Shown here piece by piece: positions 1 to 10,935 of a stretch of 64,000 nt of DNA; positions within the stretch are counted from its first letter, which is position 1; every line of letters begins with the position of its first letter. The stretch is from Conoideocrella luteorostrata (taxonomy: Eukaryota; Ascomycota; Sordariomycetes; Hypocreales; Clavicipitaceae), in the NCBI GenBank assembly GCA_032433595.1, contig JASWJB010000012.1, positions 62,001 to 126,000 on the forward strand, in the 5' to 3' direction. The position numbers and the translations under genes were made by a program. Under the pieces are notes generated by a model that worked only from the letters and a program-made list of their open reading frames with translations, was not told the DNA's origin and made no database searches.

Positions 1-3000
1 AAATAAAGTTGTATCTAAGAAACATGCCTAGACGGAAACCACGACGAGGACGTAGCTTTATAAAAGGAAGCAGCCGGTCCCTTAAGTATCTTATGTTGCG
101 TTTCACCCAAATTGTCTCTTATCTCCCTTCGACACCGAACACAATGTCGGGCAACTTACACGTCGTACTGCACGGAGCCGCACATGCACATACACAGCCC
201 AATACAACGGCGTATTTCTTGGCAACTCTCTTCTCAGGAAACCGACTGACTGTACTCCGTACGCTTGCGAGCTCCACCGCAACGATACACCGGCTTCGAT
301 TTAGTGTTAGGTATACTAGTTGGTTCGCCGGGTGGGACGTACCCGGCAATGGCGTCGTGGGCGTCTAGTCGCACCCCTGGTGAAGTTGCCGCTCGAGGGG
401 GCCAAGAAAAGGCTCATCCTCCGATTGGATACGGAGTACTCACACTGGCGATCAGACACCCTAGGATACTACCAATTCAAGATAAGAGAAATGCTGGTGG
501 AGGTACGCATTCAACTTCCAAAAGGGGGCATTGCTGGCCGGTGGGTAATACGCTTCCATCTCCAGTTTTGGCGAGAGACATACCCAATCCCCCAATGAAG
601 GAGCCTTGAAGGAGCTTTGACCTGTCATGGACCCGTTGGAGTATCAAGCCCGTCGTCGTATGAATGCCAAGGCTGCACGGCCGTCCATTCGAACTTTCGG
701 CGGTCACGGAATAGACGGCCGTCCCTCGTGTCTTGAATCTGTATTTTCCTCTGGTCTGAGCGTTTATTTGACAACGTAGCAATATGGGGAGAGGGTTGTT
801 GGTAAGGTTCTTGTTAAGGTTCCATAAGCGTTGGAACAGCGTGCTCTCTCTCATCTGGCCGTTGTTGTCTTGGGGTTGCAACAACACTCCACAGAAATAA
901 TTGTTTCTGGATCAAGTTTGACATCATAATTCGAGACAAGCCATTCCGATGAGTAGATTTCTTCGACTTTGATTTTGAAATCTCGCTGCAACGAGCGTTT
1001 TACCAAAATCACGTCTTTCTTGAATTTTTGTTCACTTTGCGCCAAGAAGCCGAAATCACCAGTCCTCTTGGCCCTGCATCTGAACCGCTACGCCACAATT
1101 CCAGCGCCGCCGATAAATAGCCAATCTATCCCAACTACCGGCCGACATCATAGATCCATCATCGATCGGCAATAAAGCAGACCCACAGGCCAGGGTAGGA
1201 TTGCCTGTTCTCCACGCCCGTGGTACGCCGCACGCAGGTCGTGTCTCGCCATTGATTGGGAGCTGAAACAAAACTGGGCTACAACCAGTTTGTTTCCACT
1301 ATTACTATTCAAAAGAGTGACTTTGTTGTTGGAAGTAACGGCCAATTAATGATCAACGTCGCAAGCAATGCGAGCACAATGTGGCGGAGGCTCTGCACGC
1401 CAAGCTCGTCTGGTGATAGCACCCGCCACGACTGGCAATCTGTATTCATTTTTTGTTACAGTTCAAAGAGTCGCGACAGTTAACTGCCCTTACCCACCGA
1501 GTCAAGACTTGTTGCGACGAACGTAAAAAGCAGCGATGGCATCGGCGAATTCTGACGCAGTCACAGTACCAGGACTGAATTTGGTTTCGGCGACACTTTG
1601 GCCACAGCGACGATCGCCCTAACGTGAAAAGCGGACCTGAAAAAGAGCTAAAGAAAAAGATAGCGATACCTGACCTGACGTGGCAAACGTTGGACCTCCG
1701 GAAGACTGATTTTAGGGATAATAGAGTTGCTCTGCTGAGTATTCTTCGACCGTAATCCGGTCACTTAAGCCTCGCCAATTGAGTGGCAAAGTGCAAGATA
1801 AACAAAGACATGGGGAACATGAACGCACCTATCAGGAGTCAAATACTCCCAGTACGACCCTACCGAATGTAACTCCAACGCAGAGGCTGGTGGAAACAAG
1901 ACTGTATTCGTAATCATCTTGGCGTCCTAGCCGGCCACTGATACCGTTTTCGGTCATAAGTGTTTACGTGTTTCTGACATTGATAAAAACGGAATATATC
2001 TCACCTTCTATGTCCATGTATTCATGCAAGACGGCAGATATCAGACGTCAGTAATGCAACCGGGCTCTTGCCGTCGTGACGGTCTGACTATCGCTACATG
2101 TGTCCGCATTGCTCGTACTTTACTTTCGGAACTTGTCCGCAGTTTCTGTTCTGAATGTCGAAACGCTAGTGATGAACTCTGGGGCGGCTCCGCCGACGAG
2201 CGATTAATACTGGCTTTTCTCCAGAATTGATTGCCTTACGTGGCTTTGAGTGGACTTTGAGTACTTCGAAGACCAACGCCATTACCCGATCCCATAAGCG
2301 AGATAAGACTCCTCCTTTACATACATGTAAAGAGAAACATAGGCAAGACGATATAAAGCGCCTCCAACCTCACCAGTTTGTTCGCATTAACCACATCTGC
2401 GCCCCATGTATTGCATGATTCATCAATACGAAATGTCCAAGAGCGACTGACAGATAAGCACTACCGGGCGAAGAGAACACGGATATAGCCAGACCAGGGA
2501 CCACGTGGTGTAACGGGCCAGTAATGGCGAGAACTTGGTTTCCCGTAAGTGATATGGATTTTCTTTGCCAGGAGGCTACGGTAGTGTTCCCTATACACAG
2601 AGTTACGAGGATTGGAGACACCAAAAATGGGGAAACGCTGTAGACTTCCTGGAGCTATTATTAAGATATGACTTTCAAGATATGAGTTTGTATTTTTCCT
2701 AGAGCCGGTCTATACCGATCCCAGTTATGCCCATCATTTTTGTTCATTAGAATATATGCTCTTCATTTACAGGAAATATCTGAAGACTCACGTCATATGT
2801 ACCATCACCAGGTGGTACTTGTGACAAGTATGTAGCATTGATTGGTTTGTCTCACTTACACTGTTGGTTACTTTCGATACCTTCACGGCCCTCCCTTGCG
2901 CCAGAAATGTGGGACGTAGGTTGGAGATACTGTTTACCAACTGCATAGCGCCATAATAATCCCTTCCCAAGGGAAGATTGCGAATTCGATCAACATTTTA

Positions 3001-3996
3001 GTCGACAAAACAAGGATGCATGGGTTGTAAACTTCGGCGGCGGATATACAGATGGCTCGACACTGAGGGAGTTGACGTAAACTGCAGAAAATGATGTTGT
3101 TGTGCTCAGAAAAGCTGTGACGTTCACTCAGGCATGAGCAATGAGCTCAAGTCTTGACGCTCCGAACCTAGATACCATATCTCGTGGGGTTAGTATGACG
3201 CATTCAGGCAACAAAATTTGCACAAAAGCCTCTTGAGTCAAAAGGTGAGCACCGGCCTTGAAACATGAGTCACGGTGGTAGAAATTTAAAAAAAAAAAAT
3301 TGATGATTACTGCCCCCATGCAGATTGAACACACAGAATGTGGCTCTACACTGTATCCTCAGCTAAGACGTATCAATTCCGCTATTAACATAGCCTGACC
3401 AACAAGACACGCCGAGGAGAGATGGAAGAGAATAGTGGGTTGCTTGACACAAATCAATTTTACTTATGTTGTTCTTTTGCGGGCAAGGTCATGATAGGAA
3501 TGCCAGCTATACAGCTACGGAGCCACGGATAAATAGTTGCAGGAAATACGCATGGAGACAATAACAGGGCGAATAGGACAGACGAATCTGCAAGCCAATG
3601 CTTTATATGTGCAGAACTCGGGTGATTCCACTGATGACTTAATGTTTATTACTCTTGGGATGCCCTATTTTATTCAGCATGATATAGTCCTTAGTCCTCT
3701 CAAAGTGTACTTGCCTAACATTTAGCAACTTGACAATAACTACGTAACGCCAGGCAATATTTCTTATTCATTAGCGGTCTCCAGCTCAAAAAACACTTTA
3801 TTAATTATGTAAAACAGGCATGCTATGATCAGATTTGCGAATGGGGTCTGGTTGCGCTCATTTTGACGTTAGTGCTTACCGCTGTGATGTCATGTCACAC
3901 ACAATGGGCAGAGAACATGGCGTCTTTCTCGTGGCCATGAAATTTTATCATATTGATCGTTCCTGTAATGTTATCATATAAATAAAACGATTCAAC
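1..3996. other. Gene-poor region, no supported gene
   Basis: No reading frame here is long, has a recognisable domain, or can be joined to others by convincing introns. Open frames of 60-136 codons occur on both strands (for example minus 477-887 and 851-1045) but look like chance frames or relics. There is an A-run near 3290-3299 and one copy of the 9-mer TACGGAGTA near 430-438. The last 100-200 bases are presumably the promoter of the lipase gene at 3997. Confidence 0.5.
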
Positions 3997-5451
3997 ATGT
4001 CACCGCTTCTAATAGTCGCATTCAGCTTGCTCGTGTTATTCGCGACTGGACAGCTACTCAAGCCGCAAACCAACACCTTCCACTCCAATTTCACCCTTTC
4101 GAAAGACCAAATCGCTTCATTGAATCTCTCCTCGACAGCCGCCAACAATATTGAGATTGCTACTCGCTTTGAGCAGTCGAACTGGGCTACTGGATCAGTC
4201 TTCCATGATCCATTTTATATCAATCTCCCTTGCAATGCGACATCCGCGCCAGCCGGCTCACTCTTGAAACTCGAAACATTTACCCCCACCTCCAACTTCA
4301 CAATTGCGCCAACTCTCGCATTGTCGCGCCTAGTCTATCAGTCGAAAACCTTGAATGGCACATTGGTTCCGGTATCGGCGTATATTTTGTGGCCATATCT
4401 TCCTCGCGGGGGTGGCAAAACTCTACCATTGGTCTCGTTTGGTCACGGAACTTCAGGTGTGTACGCGGAATGCGCGCCGTCGCATATTCGCAATCTATGG
4501 TATCAATTCTCAGGTCCCTACAGTCTCGCATTGTCTGGCTATGCTGTCGTAGCGACAGATTACGCCGGGTTGGGTGTTGCGAACTTCCCCGACGGCAAGA
4601 ACATTACCCACCAATATGGCGCTTCTCCTGCTGCCGGAAATGATTTGCTCTATGCAGCCCAAGCAGCCCAAGCAGCATTTCCAGACCACCTGAGCAAAGA
4701 GTTTGTCGTTATGGGCCACTCAGAGGGCGGCGGAGCAGCTTGGGGAGCTGCTCAGCAGCAGGTCAAGGCAAAAGTCCCAGGATATATCGGCAGCATCGCT
4801 GCTTCTCCGCTCACTGACGTAGCTGAGCTATTGACCTTGAAAAATAGCAGCCTCGGAAACATTCAATCAGCTCAAGGCATACTATATGTATTCCCAAACC
4901 TTAGCTTGTCTTGCATCCTGACTGACGCTGGGATGAGATTCATGAATCTTGTCAGTGAGCTCTCGGGGTGCAACTCGGTGTTCACTACGACTCTTACAAG
5001 CGTGGCTGGCGAAGATCTCTTCCATCCATCAGTAACCCTCACAAGAGATGAGTTCCTCAACTCATCGTACATGAAGATGTGGACAGACATCTCCGCTGCG
5101 GGCGGACGTGACTTCGAAGGCCCGCTGTTGGTTCTTCATGGGACTGCTGATCCATTGCTTCCCGAGCAGCAGGTGGCCAAGTATGTAAACAAGACGTGTG
5201 CCTTGTTTCCTGGCAAGGAGTTGCACTATGTGAAGGTCAATGGCATAAGTCATGTCCCTGTCATGTATGCCACCCAGCAAATTTGGCTGGATTGGCTTGA
5301 CAAACAGTTCAACAAAACGGACAGTGGGAAGAAAAGGACAAAGTGTAGTCAGCAAGAGGTTGGGTCAAACGCCCCTAGGCCGCTGAGAGAGTATCAAGCC
5401 GAGCTGAACTACTTCTTAGAGTATTCCTTGGACGCTTACCAAGTGGCCTAG
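3997..5451 (+). CDS. Secreted lipase, LIP family (alpha/beta hydrolase)
   Basis: Single exon, 484 residues. The first ~18 residues form a signal peptide (MSPLLIVAFSLLVLFATG), so the enzyme should be secreted. The body has the alpha/beta-hydrolase order: nucleophile elbow GHSEGGG with Ser242, Asp385 in HGTADPLLP, and His419 in GISHVPV, the expected Ser-Asp-His triad. Length and motifs fit the fungal secretory lipase family (LIP, Pfam PF03583), which hydrolyses acylglycerol esters outside the cell. Several N-glycosylation sequons (NFT, NLS, NGT, NSS) agree with secretion. The ATG at 3997 directly opens the signal peptide and no intron is needed. The family is certain from the motifs; the substrate is inferred. 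It lies alone, upstream of the convergent GPD gene, so no operon-like context helps. Confidence 0.88.
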   Translation: MSPLLIVAFSLLVLFATGQLLKPQTNTFHSNFTLSKDQIASLNLSSTAANNIEIATRFEQSNWATGSVFHDPFYINLPCNATSAPAGSLLKLETFTPTSNFTIAPTLALSRLVYQSKTLNGTLVPVSAYILWPYLPRGGGKTLPLVSFGHGTSGVYAECAPSHIRNLWYQFSGPYSLALSGYAVVATDYAGLGVANFPDGKNITHQYGASPAAGNDLLYAAQAAQAAFPDHLSKEFVVMGHSEGGGAAWGAAQQQVKAKVPGYIGSIAASPLTDVAELLTLKNSSLGNIQSAQGILYVFPNLSLSCILTDAGMRFMNLVSELSGCNSVFTTTLTSVAGEDLFHPSVTLTRDEFLNSSYMKMWTDISAAGGRDFEGPLLVLHGTADPLLPEQQVAKYVNKTCALFPGKELHYVKVNGISHVPVMYATQQIWLDWLDKQFNKTDSGKKRTKCSQQEVGSNAPRPLREYQAELNYFLEYSLDAYQVA

Positions 5452-5725
5452 ACGATGCCTTGAATTGCCGTCATGACAAAATTATCTGAAGAATTTATAG
5501 TATTAATATACTAATGTGTGCCGACAACAAAGAACGCCGGAAGTGAAGTTTTGTTAGATCATCCAACATCATGCCGTTTCCGTAAAATTCCTCTCTCCTT
5601 CATATCTCCTGTCCGAAGATCTCATCCGCCGTAATATGTGTTATAAAGATGGCCTTAGCTCCTTTCGAGCTGGATCGGTATCAGAATCATGAGCACTCAT
5701 TTCCCAAACAACAAAAAAGCATCAT

Positions 5726-7109
5726 TCACGCACCATCCGTGACTGTCGCCACCAAATTGGGGATATCGTCGACGTCCTTCTTGCCTAGCAAGATATCATT
5801 GACCGCTGTAAACAAGGGGTAATCCTTTTCCAGCCCGCGAGCTTTCAAAAAGCTGTTAACTTCAAATGCTGTTGTTGTTCCCTGCAACTTTTGACCGTTC
5901 AACTCCTTCTTCTCCACTTCCTCGACTGAGATGCCTTGCTCAACCGCTTTCCTTGCGCAGCGGAAGTTGCGTCCACCAGATGAGGATGTGATCAGGTCGG
6001 CAACACCAGCAGAAGTCTCAGTAAAGGTTTGGCTCTGGACTGTTTCGCCGAAAAACTCTTTTCCGAATTTGACCATTTCCATGAGGCCGATACGCATAAT
6101 GGCTGCCTTGGCATTGTCACCCCAGCCACGACCATCCACAAATCCTGCAGCTAAAGCCACAATGTTCTTCAAAGCGCCACCAAGTGAAACACCAGCAACA
6201 TCAGACACCATTTGAACATGGAAATAGTGGCGATGGAATAAGGTACGGAAGCAGTCATGGTCAAGGGGTGGGTATTCCGCGGGGAGCGCTGTGAGCTTGG
6301 TCTTGGATGCCCGGCCTCTGCAATCTCGGTGTGACAAGTCCTGCAGATCAGTTACAGTAATACCAGGGTTAGGGCTGCCTGAGCGCGGCGATGGATTTCT
6401 GCTGTTGTCCATAGGAGGCGGGTCGTAGGCGACTGTGGTTTCTGACCACTTTTCGGCAGCAATTTCGCTGGCAATGTTCGCCCCGCTCAATGCACCACAA
6501 TAGATGTTGAGACCGTCTCCGATCCACTCACTAAATAAGCTGACGCCATCATCAGTGACGTTGACGCCTTTGATGCAGCTGATGCCGCGAGCAAATGGCA
6601 GAATATGACCTCGAACTTGCTTGCAGACATTGGCGATAAATTGGTGCGGCAGGTTGAATATTAGGATGGAGGAGCCCTTAACAGCATCGGCGAGAGAGGG
6701 GTTGGCAATAATATTTGACGGGAGGGTGATGCCGGGCAAATATTTGACGTTTTCGTGTTTGCTGTTGATTATGGAGGTAAGTTTCTGGGGTTTATCGCCA
6801 ATAGCGGCGTTGTAGTGTTTCGAGTCGCTTCCGATCACAACATCTTCCTCAAACACCCACATCTGAACCTGTTCTTCAAAGATGTCATTGTGCTGTTTTG
6901 TGTTTTCGGCCACGATCTTCGCAATAGTAGAACCCCTTTGAAGGAAGAGACGACAACGTTAGGCGCATCCATGAAATAAAACACGGTAAATGATTATTTA
7001 CTGGGTTCAACATGAGGATCATAAGTGCAGCTACGTACCAATTGCCAGATCCCACGATGGTGACCTTGTGCTTCTTCTCGTGCCCGCCGAGGAGACCAGT
7101 GCCAGTCAT
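5726..7109 (-). CDS. GPD1: Glycerol-3-phosphate dehydrogenase [NAD+]
   Basis: Two exons: 7109-7039 and 6935-5726, with a 103-bp intron (6936-7038, GTACGT..AAG) that splits a Trp codon. The joined protein is 426 residues. It reduces dihydroxyacetone phosphate to glycerol 3-phosphate with NADH, for glycerol and lipid synthesis and redox or osmotic balance in the cytosol. The dinucleotide motif VGSGNWGSTIAK (about residues 19-30) is rebuilt exactly by the splice, which supports the intron. Further family signatures are NLPHQF, the [18 protein letters not shown] active-site stretch and [16 protein letters not shown] Ser/Pro-rich insertion near the middle is usual in filamentous fungi. The frame stays open upstream of the chosen ATG (7109); a second in-frame ATG at 7208 would add 33 residues that look like a mitochondrial presequence (see findings). 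Confidence 0.95.
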
Positions 7110-8251
7110 TTTCGCGATAGGGGCAGAGGAATATTGTCGTACGGATTGGGGATGGAATAATATATGTTTGAGCTGAAATGAGAGTCGTAGAGCTGGAAAT
7201 CGCACCATACGGGTTGCAAAGAGGGCGAAATGATAAAGACTAAGTATATGGGGAGGGACCTTGCCTGGATATATGTGCACCGAGGTGAGAAACGAAAAGT
7301 TGGTTTGCAGCAATGATTTAGCCACAAGCTGGTAGGGCTGCCCCTCCGAAACGGCTGCAAGGACCAGCTGGGTGTGTTGAAGCTCTTGATGGGCAGAACG
7401 ACGAATTGAGCCAGACAGCCAAGCTTCATGGCTCACCGCTTACCCAGGGCGGCAAAGGCTCCCAACGAAAGCTCCGCCGGCTAGTGGGTGCAGCATGGTT
7501 GGGGCACCACAGCGGCACCGGTCACTCGGCCATCGCCGGTTCTGGCCGAGATGCGAGGCTTTCAGGCCCAACCTGGCCATTGTTTGAGGCTTTCACATGC
7601 GAGTGGCACGCGAGTTGCATGCGACCAAACACTCATTCTAGTGAGCCTCAACCACTCACCACGCAGCTGATTATCGATGTGGCTTCCGGAGCCGTGGCTT
7701 GTTGGGACTGACATGCCACTTCACATGCTAGACGCCAGATAAAGGATGTCAGGGATCATGGCGTCTTCCGTGCCTGCATGGCTTGGCTTCCGGTTTCTAC
7801 AAGTTGCCAATTCTATCAGGACCCTGAATTGCATGACGGGATGAGATAGCCGCCCTCCGACGGCTCACGCTTTTCATCCTGAATTCTTTCCCGGTCTCCG
7901 AGCCGAGGACGTCCCGCTTCTATCGCAAATATACACCCTCGGAAGCTCTCTTTTTTTTTTTTTTTCCTTTGGCTCCGGGATCCTGGCCATTACCAATTCG
8001 TCGTCTCTTGGCTGGAGCCGAGGCGCGAGCGATAGCGGCGCCGACCTAGCAAATTTTGCTCTACAATCGATCACGAAATTCTTGGAAGCAGCCAAATTGG
8101 CTTGTCACGATTATGAACACACACGCTCCTTTGATGAAACCTTGTTCAGGATCCAAAGAAAATACCTGGATTAATGCATACGAAAGTATGGTAGAGTATA
8201 CCGCTGTCAACATATTGCTAAAGCAAGTCACAGCTTGTAAACTTGGACCAA
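7110..8251. promoter_or_regulatory. Intergenic, upstream of GPD1
   Basis: No gene is seen. The part next to 7110 is the GPD1 leader and promoter; it contains the alternative in-frame start at 7208. A T-run lies near 7951-7965. Small frames on both strands lack domains and show no splice logic. Confidence 0.4.
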
Positions 8252-9295
8252 CTATAAACAGCTAACAGATGTACCCTCAACCGCATCATCCCCTTCTGTT
8301 CTCTCGCCATCTCCGAATACTGGTTTAAAGATCGCATCGTACGACATCCACATTATGTTAAATATCATCGCGACAACCCGCGCCAGCCACGGAGGAAGTC
8401 TGCCTGTCTCATCCGCCAGAAACCTGGTCATCGAAACACAGAATATCAGAAGCGGTGCCCAAAGAAGAATGAAGATATACTGTCCAACGGTCTGGTTCCA
8501 TCGAGTTATGGTATACGGAGGTAGCGAGTCGAGATAATGTCGGTAGTTTGCAGGAAGCCCGTGTTCCATCGCACCCGCCCGCAAGAGGTTGAGGTAGCGC
8601 AGGCTGGCCTGAGCATAGTTTGGATCCGGCCTTGATCTCCCGCCTGCGAGGCATTGCCACCAGCTCTTCTTCTCGGACTTGGCATCTTCATCAGATGAAT
8701 ATGCGGCGTACAGCGTTTTTGCGAGGAACGACCTTGGGCCTCCCTGTGGACATGTTTCTTTGGGGCCTATAGGATAGCAAGGTACAACTATCTCTTTGTA
8801 GCTAGAACCTGCGCCTTCTGTGCGCATAATGGTTCGGTAATCTTCTTGTGTAACTTCGTAGACGACTCCAATAAGACCACCGTCCCATTCCATATCGTCA
8901 TGAACGGATTCACCGAAATGATTCCTCTTCTTCTCTGGCACGTTTCGGAATCCCACGTTTGCGAAACAAGGCTCCCGATACGGAATACCGGGTAAGTCGA
9001 ACGTGAGGCGTATGCTTGGCGAATAAACGTTTATTTGTGATAAGGGTCGGATACCTCTCACACCGAGAAACGTCTTGGCGCTCATGTTGGAACCGTATGC
9101 GAGATAGAGAACGGTGTTGGCTGATGACGGCTGACATTTTACGGTGACATTCTCAGCTGCTCTTTCCAATCGGTCCGTTGAAGTCGTCGGGATAGACGAT
9201 ACTGGCGGGTAAGATCCTTTCAGTGGCTGCCGAATCGAGACTTCGGTCTTGTCCAAGGCAGCCGAAGCAGCCGAGTCTTCGAGCGGCGACGACAT
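8252..9295 (-). CDS. Gamma-glutamylcyclotransferase-like protein with C-terminal membrane segments
   Basis: Single exon of 347 residues; the first true ATG is at 9295 (the frame runs slightly further upstream without ATG). After a ~60-residue polar leader comes TVLYLAYGSNM (YGSN at about residues 67-70), the substrate-binding signature of the gamma-glutamylcyclotransferase (GGCT/AIG2-like) fold. A likely catalytic Glu lies in TEGAGSSYKEI. Enzymes of this fold cyclise gamma-glutamyl amines and peptides to 5-oxoproline, or act in glutathione turnover; the GliK protein of gliotoxin clusters is a fungal relative. The C-terminal third adds two hydrophobic segments (around YIFILLWAPLLIFCVS and VVAMIFNIMWMSY), which suggests membrane anchoring, unlike the small soluble family members. 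Fold assignment is confident; the exact substrate is unknown. Confidence 0.75.
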   Translation of the reverse strand: MSSPLEDSAASAALDKTEVSIRQPLKGSYPPVSSIPTTSTDRLERAAENVTVKCQPSSANTVLYLAYGSNMSAKTFLGVRGIRPLSQINVYSPSIRLTFDLPGIPYREPCFANVGFRNVPEKKRNHFGESVHDDMEWDGGLIGVVYEVTQEDYRTIMRTEGAGSSYKEIVVPCYPIGPKETCPQGGPRSFLAKTLYAAYSSDEDAKSEKKSWWQCLAGGRSRPDPNYAQASLRYLNLLRAGAMEHGLPANYRHYLDSLPPYTITRWNQTVGQYIFILLWAPLLIFCVSMTRFLADETGRLPPWLARVVAMIFNIMWMSYDAIFKPVFGDGERTEGDDAVEGTSVSCL

Positions 9296-10935
9296 GGCCA
9301 CCGAACTTGGTTTCTGTTTTAAATCAATTGAAATTGTGGCCGCTTAAACGCATGAGGGCTCCGGGATCATCCGCGGTTAACTCGAACGGGTGGCCTGAGT
9401 CGAGCAATATATTATTGAACGTGTTTAACTTTAAGTTAAATCGGCAGAAAGATCAAAGTCCAATTTGAGATTTGATAGTGGTGGCCGCATCAAAATCTGA
9501 AACACTGAGCAGAGGTGCAGGTGGTGGGTATGGTCTTATACTCGCGCGGGCTGTCGCGGCGGACTGTCGCGGCGGACTTATAGTGGAGTTTGCGGTGCGT
9601 CGGAGTGATAATGTCAGCCTCGAGACCTTAACCCTGGCGACCATCCGTCAGCATTTGTCTGATGTTGACAAACTGGTCATCTGACGATCCACAATAAAAG
9701 TTTGGGCTCAAAATCTAAATCTATTATTGTAGTTACTGCTGTGTGGTAGCAGTTGGCTTGATGTCCTGCTCAGCCATCGGCTATAGACATCACATTAGCA
9801 GCTATTTAAGTAGCTTGCAAAGTGTGCTAACCTACGGAGTACTGGCTCCGGATTTCTCTTGTGTGTGAGTGTGTAGTATTGGAAGAAGTGTTGTTGGAAG
9901 TGATGAAAGTCATGGTTGTAATTGGGGGTATTTCTCTCAATTTATACTGCACGCGAACTCTGATCAATTAATTTCAACGATACAGTGAATTCACAAGCGC
10001 AAGTAAGAACCTTATTGTTTATTGTTGCTCTTTATTGTTGTTGATTATTGTGTAGCTACGGAGTACACAGTTCAGCTGTACTGACGCCACGGCGTGACTC
10101 ACACGCCGTGCCACACGCCGCCACACACACATCCGCAAAATTACGTATTGTTGGTCAATGTTCTGCGGCAGTGTACTCCGGCATTTAATGTGTTTATTAT
10201 CACCAAATAAGTCCATGAGAGACAACCAAAAAATATTAAAACATTATTGTAGTTACAAATTACTCCGTATCCGAGCCAGGATTATTCTCAATTAATGTTC
10301 AGTCTTCAGGCATTTTGTTACATCAGTCAATGGCTAATGTCCCGAAGTCCGAGCCCTCCTTGCTGTTACTTGGGTCATGGCAGCGGCAGGAAATGCTAAG
10401 CTAATAGTGACTCCGTACATCATAACTGTATCTGATTTGCTTATCAACGACGCTTTTCTTGGTATGAGATAGCTTCTTCGGTCTTACAATCAGCAGACAG
10501 CAGGGATCGTTGAATCGTTCCCCCTCGCACTGCTATGGATTTGCCGCCAGCTGAGGCAATCGACTCGCGTGTGACATCAAACTATCTGTCATGCAACTCC
10601 TCAAATATAGTCTCGGCCGACTCCGACTAACTCGCTCCGTAAATGGTGATCGAAATTAAATGGACGAGCCAGTTATGAGCCTTGCCCGGGTGGGTTGTCT
10701 GGCTCCTTCCCATTTACGGTACTAAACTGGCCAGCTCACAGGCTCTCCTTCCTTGTCAAACATTCAATACATGAAGAATGAAAAGTAACGAAATTCTATG
10801 GACTTCTTCACAGCACCTTTTTTGTCAAAGTCGTTGTAGCAAACTGAGCCAAGACGGTTCTTACTTTCAACTTCTGGCACCCCCAGTCTGTGCTTTCATT
10901 TCCCACTTCGATTTCTCTTGCCAAAGTATATTACC
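9296..10935. other. AT-rich intergenic region with small repeats
   Basis: No gene is supported. Between about 9690 and 10340 the sequence is rich in TTATTGT-type words, and the 14-mer attattgtagttac occurs twice in the same direction (9723-9736 and 10243-10256). Three exact copies of TACGGAGTA or its complement lie here (9833, 10057 and 10261). The right end should hold the promoter of the gene starting at 10936. Confidence 0.4.

Noticed and set aside
320..598. Plus-strand 92-codon frame
   Set aside because: Short, no ATG-led context, no family, and overlapped by frames in other phases.
477..1045. Minus-strand frames at 477-887 and 851-1045 as a two-exon gene
   Set aside because: Some stretches look protein-like, but there is no clean intron, no domain and no good start.
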